A stretch of DNA of 64,000 nt from Pseudomonas alcaligenes (lineage in GTDB: Bacteria; Pseudomonadota; Gammaproteobacteria; Pseudomonadales; Pseudomonadaceae): the NCBI RefSeq assembly GCF_041729615.1, contig NZ_CP154874.1:1555001-1619000 (forward strand), given 5' to 3'. The notes under the pieces are model-generated. The model was not told the origin of the DNA and did no database searches. It was given only the letters and a program-made list of their open reading frames with translations. The first letter of the stretch is position 1. Each line of letters begins with the position of its first letter. A program made the translations under genes and the position numbers. Below, piece by piece: positions 29,926 to 40,700 of the stretch.

Positions 29926-30227
29926 CAGGCGGAGCGCAGCGAGATGGGCACGCGCAGCGGCTCGCTGGCCGCCGGCGGCATGCCGCACATCTCGTCGTGC
30001 ACTTCGGCATGCACCAGGTGGAAGGGCACCTCGGGCATGCCCAGCAACAGATCGCGGGCGTGCTCGACCGAGCGCAGGTGCAGCACGCCACCCTGCTCGT
30101 TGTGCACGCACAGGGCCTGGCCACCGATGCGCGCCTCCAGCACATAGGTGCCGCCCTCGAGGGAGATCAGGTTGAGGGCATCCAGTTGCCCGGCATGGGC
30201 GTGGTTTTGCAGGTCATGGAGTTTCAT
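29922..30227 (-). CDS. DUF6482-like small protein, first gene of the photolyase operon
   Basis: This 101-residue protein reads MKLHDLQNHAHAGQLDALNLISLEGGTYVLEARI and later LRSVEHARDLLLGMPEVPFHLVHAEVHDEMCGMP. I recognise this as the Pseudomonas DUF6482 type, of unknown function; that family name is from memory. There is no signal peptide or membrane helix. ATG at 30225-30227 gives the conserved N-terminus, although the frame is open to 30287. The stop overlaps the photolyase start by 4 bp. A pair of TTGTACAAA motifs lies 25-50 bp upstream, so this gene is probably the first of a three-gene regulated operon. Confidence 0.78.
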   Translation of the reverse strand: MKLHDLQNHAHAGQLDALNLISLEGGTYVLEARIGGQALCVHNEQGGVLHLRSVEHARDLLLGMPEVPFHLVHAEVHDEMCGMPPAASEPLRVPISLRSAW

Positions 30228-30251
30228 TGGGCTTGCCTCGCTCACCAATAT

Positions 30252-30277
30252 TTGTACAAAGCTAATACTTGTACAAA
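30252..30277 (-). promoter_or_regulatory. Paired TTGTACAAA operator upstream of the photolyase operon
   Basis: The 9-mer TTGTACAAA occurs twice, at 30252-30260 and 30269-30277, with starts 17 bp apart; its core TTGTACAA is itself palindromic. On the minus strand a TTGTCA (-35-like, 30282-30287) and TAGCTT (-10-like, 30259-30264) are 17 bp apart, placing one copy in the promoter spacer and the other over and just beyond the -10. This resembles MerR-type control. LitR/CarH-class MerR regulators control light-induced photolyase genes in pseudomonads, so a light-responsive operator is plausible but inferred. Confidence 0.6.
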
Positions 30278-30298
30278 TAAATGACAACGCAAGGCCGA

Positions 30299-30335
30299 AA
30301 CAAAACCGCCCGTCCGTTTTGCAACGGCCGGGCGG
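30299..30335 (-). terminator. Intrinsic terminator after the UPF0114 gene
   Basis: CCGCCCG-t-CCGTT pairs with AACGG-c-CGGGCGG around a TTGC loop. On the minus strand it ends in a TTTTG-rich run. It lies 20 bp beyond the stop of the UPF0114 gene and separates it from the photolyase operon promoter. Confidence 0.8.
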
Positions 30336-30355
30336 CGTTTACACGGGAAACAGGA

Positions 30356-30850
30356 TCAGTGGTCGTGCTTGGTCAGCTTGTCCAGGTAGCCCATGGCGAA
30401 GGCCGAGGCGACGAAGGTCATGTGGATGATCACGTACCACTTCAGGTGCTCGGGATCGTAGTTCTTGGCATCCATGAAGATCTTCAGCAGGTGGATGGAG
30501 GAGATCGCCACGATGGAGGCGGCCACCTTCATCTTCAGCGAGCCGGAGTCCATCTTGCCCAGCCAGTTGAGCTTCTCCTTGCTCTCGTCGATGTCCAGCT
30601 GCGACACGAAGTTCTCGTAGCCGGAGATCATCACCATCACCAGCAGGCCGCCGACCAGGGCCATGTCGACCAGCGATAGCAGCACCAGGATCAGGTCCGC
30701 CTCGGCCTTCTCGAACACGTGCGGCAGGATGTGGAACAGCTCCTGGAAGAATTTCAGGGCCAGGGCCAGAACAGCCAGGGACAGGCCGAAGTAGATGGGC
30801 GCCAGCAACCAGCGCGAGGCATACATCGTGTTCTCGATAAAGCGTTCCAT
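30356..30850 (-). CDS. UPF0114/YqhA family inner-membrane protein (TIGR00645)
   Basis: This 164-residue protein has four hydrophobic segments: [73 protein letters not shown] and [21 protein letters not shown]. Between them is [25 protein letters not shown], the conserved YqhA/UPF0114 core. The family function is unknown. ATG at 30848-30850 starts the conserved [14 protein letters not shown]. It corresponds to PA4574 in the PAO1 order as I remember it. Monocistronic, with its own terminator. Confidence 0.92.
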   Translation of the reverse strand: MERFIENTMYASRWLLAPIYFGLSLAVLALALKFFQELFHILPHVFEKAEADLILVLLSLVDMALVGGLLVMVMISGYENFVSQLDIDESKEKLNWLGKMDSGSLKMKVAASIVAISSIHLLKIFMDAKNYDPEHLKWYVIIHMTFVASAFAMGYLDKLTKHDH

Positions 30851-30932
30851 GGGATCTCGCCGAGTGGGAAAAACTGGTCGCGAGTATACCCAGCCAGGCC
30901 CTGCGGGCAAGGCGACAAGCTTTACCGGTTTT

Positions 30933-30955
30933 TTATCCCGGGCAACTGTGGATAA
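30933..30955. promoter_or_regulatory. Element with inverted TTATCC/GGATAA arms and a consensus DnaA box (copy 1)
   Basis: The 23-bp element starts TTATCCC and ends CTGTGGATAA. Positions 30947-30955 are TGTGGATAA, the exact complement of the DnaA box TTATCCACA. A near-identical element occurs at 31452-31474, on the other side of the PA4575-like gene. Confidence 0.5.
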
Positions 30956-31042
30956 CCTTGTGGGCAGGCTCGGGAACAAGCGCGGCGAACCGCCTGCGCC
31001 GCGGCGACCCGGCGCTTGCGCAAAAAGCGCTCAGCGGGCGCC

Positions 31043-31384
31043 TCAGCTTTCCGGATGGAACTGGTAGTCGCCCAGGCCGCGGTAGCCTGCGGCGTTCAGT
31101 CGGCGCAGCTCGGCCTGCAGATGCAGGCGCCAGATCGGCGGCTCCAGGCAGGGCAGGTAGCCCTGCTGGGCCAGGCACAGGGCAATCGAATCGAGGATCT
31201 CCTCGGCCACCAGAGGCCCGTGGAACGGGCCTTGCGCCTTGATCGCCGAGGGTTGGGCGGCGGACATGCCGGCCGCGCAGAGCAGCGTCCACAACCCGCG
31301 CCCGCCGGCCAGCGGACGGATCTCGCATTCGATGCGGGTGGTCAGGCCGAGGCACTGACGGGTGAGGCAGAGGCTGCGCGGCAT
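31043..31384 (-). CDS. Conserved hypothetical protein (PA4575-like)
   Basis: This 113-residue protein starts MPRSLCLTRQCLGLTTRIECEIRPL and has a C-terminal part EEILDSIALCLAQQGYLPCLEPPIWRLHLQAELRRLNAAGYRGLGDYQFHPES. It has five cysteines, no signal peptide and no clear membrane segment. By position between the YqhA-type and Lon-like genes it matches PA4575 of PAO1, of unknown function. ATG at 31382-31384 gives the short form; the frame is open well upstream without resemblance. It is flanked on both sides by 23-bp elements carrying a DnaA box. Confidence 0.72.
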   Translation of the reverse strand: MPRSLCLTRQCLGLTTRIECEIRPLAGGRGLWTLLCAAGMSAAQPSAIKAQGPFHGPLVAEEILDSIALCLAQQGYLPCLEPPIWRLHLQAELRRLNAAGYRGLGDYQFHPES

Positions 31385-31451
31385 GACGGCGGTCCTCGCG
31401 AGGTCTGGCTTCCAGCCTACACCCCGGCGCGCCGCTTCGGGAAGGTGAAAG

Positions 31452-31474
31452 TTATCCCCGTGCCCTGTGGATAA
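31452..31474. promoter_or_regulatory. Element with inverted TTATCC/GGATAA arms and a consensus DnaA box (copy 2)
   Basis: The same architecture as the copy at 30933-30955: TTATCCC start, CTGTGGATAA end, 23 bp long, consensus DnaA box at 31466-31474. It lies 67 bp upstream of the PA4575-like start codon and could also act as its operator. Confidence 0.5.
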
Positions 31475-31562
31475 CTCTGTGGACGGAGCGGGGGAAAGCC
31501 GCTGCACACGACGCCCTTTGCGGGCGTCGCGCGCCTGGCCAGTGACTGACCAGTTGTCGCCG

Positions 31563-34016
31563 TTACTCCTTGGCGGCTTTCGGTGCCGGTTTGGCGCGCG
31601 GCTTGCTCTCCTTGGCCTTGGCCGCTTCCTTGTCCTTCTCCTCATCGTCCATGCCCATCTCGGCGATGCTGCGCAGGCGCTCGACCACCCGGGCGTTGAC
31701 GCTGCCCTTGGCGAACTGGCCCCGGTCGTCCGGCGCCCCGGCCGGCTCGCCAAGCAGCAGGCCGAGGGCCTCGTCGACATGGCGCACGGCGTAGACATGG
31801 AACTGCCCGGCGCGTACCGCCTGCAGCACCCGCTCGTCGAGCATCAGGTTACTGACGTTGGAGTGCGGGATGATCACCCCCTGCTCGCCGGTCAGGCCGC
31901 GCGCCTCGCACAGGCGGAAGAAGCCCTCGATTTTCTCGTTGACCCCGCCGACCGCCTGCACCTCGCCGAACTGGTTGATCGAGCCGGTGATGGCGAAGCA
32001 CTGCTTGAGCGGCGTGCGCGACAGCGCCGAGATCAGGGTGCAGACCTCGCCGAGCGAGGCGCTGTCGCCATCGACGTAGCCGTAGGACTGTTCCAGGGCG
32101 ATGCTGGCGGAGATTTCCAGGGGGAACTCCTGGGCGTAGCGGCTGCCGAGGAAGCCGGTGAGGATCATCACCCCCTTGGAGTGGATCGGCTGGCCCAGGC
32201 TGACCTCGCGCTCGATGTCGACGATGCCGCTGCCACCCGGGTAGACGGTGGCGGAGATGCGCGCCGGCACGCCGAAGGCCGAGTCACCGACCTGCAGCAC
32301 GGTCAGGCCGTTGCACTTGCCGATGGCCGAGCCCTGGGTGTCGATCAGGATGATGCCGGCCAGCATGTCGTCGATGATCCGCGCCGAGACGCGCCCGGTG
32401 CGGTCGGCCTTGGCCTTGAGCGCGCGCTCGATATGGCCGACGTCGGTCACCGCGTCGGACGCCAGCTGGCGCACGAAATCGGCCTCGCTGACCAGCTGGA
32501 AGAGGTCGCCGATGCGCGCCGACAGGCGCCCCTGGTGCTCGGCCAGGCGCGCGCTGTAGGTGGCCAGGCGCGCCACCGCGGCGGCGGTGAGCGGCGCCAT
32601 GCCCTCCTCCGAGGTGCGCGTCTTGAGCAGCTGGGCGAACTGTTCCAGGCTGTCGTCGGCCAGCGGGATCTCCTCGTCGAAGTCCACCAGCACGCGGAAC
32701 ATCTCCTGGAAGTCCGGATCGAGGTCCTGCAGGGTGTAGTACAGCTGGCGCGAGCCGATGATGATGACCTTCAGCTGCAGCGGGATGACCTGCGGGTTGA
32801 GGGTCACGGTGGCGATGCGGCCGAGATCGCCGAGCGGCGACTCCATCTTCAGCTGGCGCGAGTGCAGGGCACGCTTGAGCGCGTCCCAGACGAAGGGCTC
32901 GCCGAGCAGCTTCTCCGCCTCGACGATCAGGTAGCCGCCGTTGGCCCGGTGCAGCGCGCCGGGGCGCAGCTGGCGGTAGCTGGTGTAGAGCGCGCCCTGG
33001 TCGGTGCTGTACTCGATGCGGCCGAACAGGTTGTCGTAGGTCGGGTGCGACTCGAACACCACCGGCGCGCCGCCATCGCCGTGGTGGCCGACCACCAGGC
33101 TGGGGCAGTACTGTTCCTCGAGCATCTCGCGGCGCTGGGCGTCGGGCTTGTCGTCCAGCAGCTGGTCGACCACCGTTTTCAGCAGGTTGACCTGCACCGC
33201 CTGCAGGTAGGCGCAGACGCCGGCGTTCTCCGCATACTGCTCCGACAGCGGCGCCAGCAGCGGCTGCAGGGCCAGGCTGATGGTCTCCTCGTTGAGCTGG
33301 CGCAGCTGGTTGCTCGACTCGCGCTTCCACTGCGGCAGGCTGGCCAGTTCCTCGTTGAGACGCTCCTCCAGCGCCGCGATGTCGTCATGGAAGCGCTCGC
33401 GCTCGGCCTCCGGCAGCTGGGCGAAGTCGGCCTCATCCAGCGCCTTGCCGTCCTTCATCGGGGTGAAGGCGATGTTGGCGCTGTCGCGGTAGAGGGCGAC
33501 GTCCTTCTCCAGCGCCAGCTTCTCGATCAGGTCCAGGGCCTTGTCGTAGCGCTGGTTGAACACGCGGTCGATGGCGCTCTTCTTCTGCTGGTAGGTCGGC
33601 GTCTCGAACACCGCCGGGAAGGTCGCCAGCAGGTTGTCGATCAGGTGGCCGATATCGGCGATGAAGGCCGCCGCCGTGCCGGCCGGCAGCTCCAGCGCGC
33701 GCGGCTCGCGCGGCTCGTCGAAATGGTTGACGTAGACCCGGTCCACCGGCGTGGCCTGGCGCTTGGCCTCGGCCCGCAGGTAGCGCTGCACGAAGGAGAA
33801 GCGGCCGGTACCCGGCTCGCCCATGACATACACGTTGTAGCCGGGGCGCGGCATGGCCACGCCGAACTGCAGGGCCTCGACCGCGCGCTCCTGGCCGAGC
33901 ACGCCGCGGAACGGCTCGAGATCGTCGGTGCTGGCGAAGTTGAACTGGTCGGGGGCGAAGGGGCGGGTCAGGGCATCGGGCGCCAGGCGCAGGCCGGCAG
34001 CGAAGGATTCAGGCAT
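31563..34016 (-). CDS. Lon-like ATP-dependent protease family protein (LonB/YcbZ-type)
   Basis: This 817-residue protein has an N-terminal AAA+-like region and a C-terminal S16 Lon protease domain. The catalytic dyad is visible as Ser in DGDSASLGEVC (near residue 650) and Lys in GGVNEKIEG (near 695). The Walker A-like motif is GEPGTGRFS (66-74), with Arg at the place of the invariant Lys. A long insert (about 150-260) is rich in charged residues and may be coiled coil. The C-terminus ends in a Lys/Ala/Pro-rich tail. It is equivalent to PA4576 by position. It is not the classical Lon, which is elsewhere in Pseudomonas genomes. Substrates are unknown. Confidence 0.9.
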   Translation of the reverse strand: MPESFAAGLRLAPDALTRPFAPDQFNFASTDDLEPFRGVLGQERAVEALQFGVAMPRPGYNVYVMGEPGTGRFSFVQRYLRAEAKRQATPVDRVYVNHFDEPREPRALELPAGTAAAFIADIGHLIDNLLATFPAVFETPTYQQKKSAIDRVFNQRYDKALDLIEKLALEKDVALYRDSANIAFTPMKDGKALDEADFAQLPEAERERFHDDIAALEERLNEELASLPQWKRESSNQLRQLNEETISLALQPLLAPLSEQYAENAGVCAYLQAVQVNLLKTVVDQLLDDKPDAQRREMLEEQYCPSLVVGHHGDGGAPVVFESHPTYDNLFGRIEYSTDQGALYTSYRQLRPGALHRANGGYLIVEAEKLLGEPFVWDALKRALHSRQLKMESPLGDLGRIATVTLNPQVIPLQLKVIIIGSRQLYYTLQDLDPDFQEMFRVLVDFDEEIPLADDSLEQFAQLLKTRTSEEGMAPLTAAAVARLATYSARLAEHQGRLSARIGDLFQLVSEADFVRQLASDAVTDVGHIERALKAKADRTGRVSARIIDDMLAGIILIDTQGSAIGKCNGLTVLQVGDSAFGVPARISATVYPGGSGIVDIEREVSLGQPIHSKGVMILTGFLGSRYAQEFPLEISASIALEQSYGYVDGDSASLGEVCTLISALSRTPLKQCFAITGSINQFGEVQAVGGVNEKIEGFFRLCEARGLTGEQGVIIPHSNVSNLMLDERVLQAVRAGQFHVYAVRHVDEALGLLLGEPAGAPDDRGQFAKGSVNARVVERLRSIAEMGMDDEEKDKEAAKAKESKPRAKPAPKAAKE

Positions 34017-34091
34017 CGGAAGTCCTTGTCGGAGCGGACGGGCCGCAAGATGGGACCATTCTGGCGCCGCCCTGACGCCCCTGGCAAGGCG

Positions 34092-34418
34092 TCAGCCGCC
34101 GACCCGGTCGGCGCAGGCCAGACAGTATTCGGCCGCCGGCAGGGCCTGCAGGCGGGCCGGCTCTATGGCCTCGCCACAGCGCTGGCAGATGCCGTAGCTG
34201 CCGTCGGCCAGACGCAGGCGCGCCAGGCCGATCTGCCGCATGCCGGCCTCGGCCTCGGCCAGCAGGGCCTGCAGCACCTCGTCGTTCTGCCGCTCCACGG
34301 CCTGCTCGGCGAAATCGGCGTTGCGCTGCAGGCCGAGGTCGCGGCGGATGGCGTTGGCACGCCGGCTGTATTCGTCATACAGCGCATCCAGGGCGGCGCG
34401 CGGATCGAGTGCGGTCAT
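34092..34418 (-). CDS. DksA/TraR-family zinc-finger protein
   Basis: This 108-residue protein has a helical N-terminus (ALDALYDEYSRRANAIRRDLGLQRNADFAEQAVERQNDEVLQALLAEAEAGMRQIGLARLRLADG) and a C4 zinc finger with C78, C81, C99 and C102 (GICQRCGEAI...YCLAC). Proteins of this type bind the RNA polymerase secondary channel or are thought to. At 108 residues it is shorter than DksA (about 150), closer to the YbiI/TraR group. ATG at 34416 was chosen; the frame is open 57 bp further. It follows the Lon-like gene in PAO1 order (PA4577). Confidence 0.88.
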   Translation of the reverse strand: MTALDPRAALDALYDEYSRRANAIRRDLGLQRNADFAEQAVERQNDEVLQALLAEAEAGMRQIGLARLRLADGSYGICQRCGEAIEPARLQALPAAEYCLACADRVGG

Positions 34419-34526
34419 GGCAGAAGCTCCTTGGGACTGATGTTTCCAGTGTGGACCTTTCCGGGCGCTCTGCACTGACCCGCATCAAGGCGCACAATAG
34501 TCCCCACAGCCCCACGAGAGTCAGGC

Positions 34527-35747
34527 ATGAAGCATCGCCCACCCCAGCTGCTGGAAGTCGCCGGCGGCAAGCCGATCAAACTCTGGACCCACGGCGTGCC
34601 GGTGGAGGACGCGGCGCGCCGGCAGCTGATCAACACGGCGCAGCTGCCGTTCATCTTCAGGCATCTGGCGGTGATGCCGGACGTGCACCTGGGCAAGGGC
34701 TCGACCATCGGCAGCGTGATCCCCACGCTCGGCGCCATCATCCCCGCCGCCGTCGGTGTCGACATCGGCTGCGGCATGAGCGCCGCGCGCACCTCGCTAC
34801 GCGCCTGCGACCTGCCGGACCACCTGCACGGCCTGCGCAGCGCCATCGAGCAGGCCGTGCCCCACGGCAAGACCTTCGGCAAGCACGACCGGGGCGCCTG
34901 GAGCGAGGTGCCGGCCGCCGCCGACCAGGCCTGGCAGGCCCTGGCCGGGCGCTTTCGCGCCATCACCGAGAAATACCCGCGCCTGGAGAAGAGTAACCAC
35001 CGCCACCACCTCGGCACCCTGGGCGGCGGCAACCACTTCATCGAGGTCTGCCTGGACCAGGACGAGCGTGTCTGGATCATGCTGCACAGCGGCTCGCGCG
35101 GGGTCGGCAACGCCATCGGCACGCACTTCATCGAGCTGGCCCAGGCCGACATGCGCCAGCACCTGGCCAACCTGCCGGACCGCGACCTGGCCTACTTCGA
35201 GGAAGGCAGCCGGCACTTCGCCGACTATGTGGAGGCGGTGGGCTGGGCCCAGGACTATGCCCGGCAGAACCGCGCGCTGATGCTGCAGGCGGTGCTGGAC
35301 GCCACCCGCCGCGTGCTGCGCCGGCCTTTCGAGGCACGCCTGGAGGCGGTCGACTGCCACCACAACTACGTGCAGCGCGAACAGCACTTCGGCCGCGAGG
35401 TGCTGGTCACCCGCAAGGGTGCGGTATCGGCGCAGCGCGGCCAGCTCGGCATCATCCCCGGCTCGATGGGGGCCAGAAGCTACATAGTGCGCGGCCTGGG
35501 CAACCCGGAATCGTTCTGCTCCTGCAGCCATGGCGCCGGGCGCCTGATGAGCCGAAGCCAGGCGAAGAAGCGCTTCACCCTGGAGGACCAGCGCCGCGCC
35601 ACCGCCGCCGTGGAGTGCCGCAAGGACAGGGGGGTGATCGACGAGATTCCCATGGCCTACAAGGACATCGACGCGGTGATGGCAGCCCAGCGCGACCTGG
35701 TTGAAGTGGTGCACACCTTGCGCCAGGTGGTCTGCGTCAAGGGCTGA
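34527..35747 (+). CDS. rtcB: RtcB family RNA-splicing ligase
   Basis: This 406-residue protein joins RNA ends bearing 2',3'-cyclic phosphate or 3'-phosphate to 5'-OH ends, using GTP and Mn. Metal and active-site residues are visible: H54 in MPDVHLGKGST, C82 in VGVDIGCGM, GGGNHFIE, and HSGSRGVGN. The guanylylated His is H335 in SCSHGAGRLMSR. The gene stands alone: the usual regulator rtcR, the cyclase rtcA and the archease are not adjacent. The ATG at 34527 is near the expected family start. Targets in Pseudomonas could be damaged tRNA or rRNA. Confidence 0.93.
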   Translation: MKHRPPQLLEVAGGKPIKLWTHGVPVEDAARRQLINTAQLPFIFRHLAVMPDVHLGKGSTIGSVIPTLGAIIPAAVGVDIGCGMSAARTSLRACDLPDHLHGLRSAIEQAVPHGKTFGKHDRGAWSEVPAAADQAWQALAGRFRAITEKYPRLEKSNHRHHLGTLGGGNHFIEVCLDQDERVWIMLHSGSRGVGNAIGTHFIELAQADMRQHLANLPDRDLAYFEEGSRHFADYVEAVGWAQDYARQNRALMLQAVLDATRRVLRRPFEARLEAVDCHHNYVQREQHFGREVLVTRKGAVSAQRGQLGIIPGSMGARSYIVRGLGNPESFCSCSHGAGRLMSRSQAKKRFTLEDQRRATAAVECRKDRGVIDEIPMAYKDIDAVMAAQRDLVEVVHTLRQVVCVKG

Positions 35748-35760
35748 GCACCGCGCCGAA

Positions 35761-35792
35761 ACGACAACGGGGCCCGCAGGCCCCGTTGTCGT
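35761..35792. terminator. Bidirectional terminator between rtcB and ettA
   Basis: A perfect 14-bp stem (ACGACAACGGGGCC / GGCCCCGTTGTCGT) with a 4-base loop lies midway between the convergent stop codons. T-tracts are short, so termination strength is uncertain, but the stem is very stable. Confidence 0.7.
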
Positions 35793-35805
35793 TGGCAGCA
35801 AGCGC

Positions 35806-37473
<1,668 letters not shown>

Positions 37474-37722
37474 GGAATGACCTTGATGAATAACCGATAA
37501 ATGCGGCACCGGAGGGCGAACGACTGCGCCGAAACCCCGGTCGAATGGGCAGATTAGTCCTGCGCCCGCGCGCGTGCGGCAAAGCTACCGGAATGCTCGC
37601 CGTGGGGCAAACCGGGCGACGGGCAGTAATGGCACTTGGCCGCATTTCCGGGCATGCTAGGCGGCTCTTGTCGCCCGCTCCTTGCCTCCGCTACGGCAGC
37701 CTCATCAGCAGGGTCTAACGCG

Positions 37723-40700
37723 TTGTCACTATCCCGCCGCTACTTTTCTCGCCCGCCCCGCGACCCGCTCGCCCGTCCCGTGCGTAGCTCGCTGAAGGGT
37801 GCCCTGGCGTTGCTGGTGGCGTTGATGCTGGGCCTGCTGCTGTGGCAGCTGCACCAGGAGACGCGGCAGCTCGAAGATGGCCAGCGCCAGCGCAGCCTCG
37901 AGCATGCCAGCCAGCTGCGCGATCACCTGTCCCTGGTGCTGCGGCTCAAGGCCGAGGCCGGGCAGACCTTCCTGGCCAGCCACGCGACCACGCCGCCACC
38001 AGCTGCCGGGCTGCCGCAGCTGCTGCAGAATCTGCGCGGCATCTACCCGGCACTGCACAGCCTGGCCTGGCTGGACGCCAGTGGCCAGGTCCTGGCCGAC
38101 AGCGCCCCGGGCAGCAGCGACCTGGCCCAATCCGCGCGCCAGCCCTATCACTACACCTACTCGGCGCAGGCCGGCGGGCTGATCCTGCTGCGCCTGGCCC
38201 AGCCGCAGGCCGCGGGCAGCTGGCTGGTCCGCCTGCGCCCGGCGGCCCTGGGCAACTGGCTGCCGCAACAACCGGCCGACCTGCCCTGGTTGCTGCAGGA
38301 TGTACACAGCGCACAGACGCTGCTACGCCTGCCGGCAGCGACGACCGAGCAGCGCGCCAGCAGCCGGCAACAGAGCATCGCCCAGCTGCCCGTAGCCGGC
38401 AGCGACTGGCGCATCGAGGCATTGTTCGATGCCGCGCGCCTGCGCAGCGAGTTGCTGCCCCTGCAGGCCGGCAAGCTGCTGCTGTTCATTCTCTGCGCCG
38501 CCCTGGCCCTGCTCGCCCTGTTCGGCCTGCTGCGCGAACAGCGCAGCCTGCACGCCTACCATGCGCTGTCGCGGCGCTCCCTGGAGGACGCCATCGGCGC
38601 CCTCGGCGCCATCGACGAATGCGTGCTGGTCACCCAGCCGGACGGTCGCATCAGCTACCTCAACCCGCGTGCCGAACAGATGTTCGGCCTGGACCTGGCC
38701 GGCGCCAGCCAGATGCACCTGCTGGAGCTGCTGCCGGCACTCAAACCCTGGCTGGACAACAGCTTCCACGAGCAGGGCGAGCCCATCGAGCTGCTGCAGG
38801 ACGGCCGCACCCGCCTGTTCGACGCCACCTGCCACGCCCTCTACACCGACAACCCCGAGCCCGGCCGGGCCTGGGTGCTGCGCGACGTCACCGAGCGCCA
38901 GCAGAACCTGCGCGTGCTGCAGGACACTCGCCGGCGCTACCAGGACATCTTCGAGGGCAGCGGTGTGGCGCTGTGCGTGCTCGATTTGTTCGACCTGCGC
39001 GACTACCTGGAGGCCCAGGGCCTGCGCCACAGCGCCCAGCTGCTGCCCTGGCTGGAGCAGGACGAACGGCGTCATGCCGAGCTGCTCGGGCAGGTGCGCA
39101 TCAGCGAGGTCAACCGGGTGGCGCTACAGCTGCTCGGCCTGGACAGCCCGGACGAGGTCTGGGGCCACCTGATCGGCGGCAGCCCGCTGCGCCCGGGCGG
39201 CTCGCGCCATGCACTGATCTGCGCCCTGCTCGACGGCAACCGCGACATGATGGTCGAGAGCCGCATGAAGACCCCGCAGGGGCACGAGCGCTATCTCTGG
39301 CTGACCCTGCAGCTGCCGCGCCGGCGCGAGGAGCTGCGCGCGGTGACCCTGAGCATCCACGACATCACCAGCCGCAAGCGCGTCGAGCTGTCGCTGGTCG
39401 AGCGCGAACGCTTCTGGTCCGACGTGCTGCGTGCGGTGCCGGACACCCTCTACGTGCACGACATGAGCAACCTGCGGGTGCTGTTCAGCAACAACCGCCT
39501 GGGGCCCGACCTCGGCTACAGCAAGGAAGAGCTGCGCCAGCTGGGCGACAGGTTGTGGGAGAAGATCCTCCACCCGGACGACGTCGAGCTGTACCAGCGC
39601 ATGCGCAATCTGCAGAAGGTGGTCGGCAATGGCCAGCTGCTGCAGTGCCAGCTGCGCTGGCGGCACCGCGACGGCAGCTGGCACTGGTTCGAGATCCGCG
39701 AGCACGCCCTCAGCCGCGACCGCCACGGCCGGGTCAGCCGCCTGATCGGCGTGGCCAAGGACATCACCGGCGAGATCGCCGCCCAGGCCAGCCTGCGCGA
39801 CAGCGAACGGCGCTACCGCCTGCTGGCGGAAAGCATCAGCGACGTGATCCTGTCCAGCAACAGCGAGCTGCAGATCAACTACGTCAGCCCCTCGTCGCAG
39901 GCCTTCTTCGGCTACAGCCCGGAATGGCTGCTGGAGAACGGCCTGCTCGGCACCGTGGCCAACCCGCGCCAGCTGGCCAGCCTGCTGCAGCTGATCGAGG
40001 AGCTGCGCCAATCCCTCGGCGAGCACGACAAGCTGCTCGGCCTGCAGGAACGCCTGAGCGGCAAGCCCTTCGTCTTCGACTGCCTGCGCGCCGACGGCCG
40101 CAAGATCACCGTGGAGATGCGCCTGACCCTGATGTGGGACGAGCAGGAGCGCTTCGAGGGCGTACTCGGCATCGGCCGCGACATCACCCAGCAGCGCCGC
40201 GCCGAGCGCGACCTGCGCATGGCCGCCACGGTGTTCGAGCACTCCACCGCGGCCATCCTGGTCACCGACCCGGCCGGCTACATCGTGCGCATCAACGAAA
40301 CCTTCCAGCGCATCACCGGCTACGCCGGCGCCGAGGTGCTCGACCAGCTGCCGCGCATGCTCACCGCGGACCGCCAGCAGGCGGCGCAGCTCACCTACAT
40401 CCTCGCCCAGCTCAACCAGCAAGGCAGCTGGGAAGGCGAGCTGTGGCTCAAGCGCAGGAACGGCGAGCAGTACCCGGCCTGGGTCGGCATCACCGCGGTG
40501 CAGGACGACGACGGCGACCTGGTCAGCTACGTGTGCTTCTTCAACGACATCAGCGAGCGCAAGGCCAGCGAGCAGCGCATCCACCGCCTGGCCTACTACG
40601 ATGCCCTGACCCTGCTGCCCAACCGCACCCTGTTCCAGGACCGCCTGCACACCGCCCTGCAGCACGCCGAACGGCACGCCGAGTGGGTGGTGCTGATGTT

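Noticed and set aside
30933..31474. Replication origin because of DnaA boxes
   Set aside because: Only two elements, no dnaA, dnaN, gyrB, rpmH or gidA nearby, and no A/T-rich unwinding region.
31467..34478. 1003-residue plus-strand open frame opposite the Lon-like gene
   Set aside because: Antisense to a protein with an intact protease dyad; no domain of its own.
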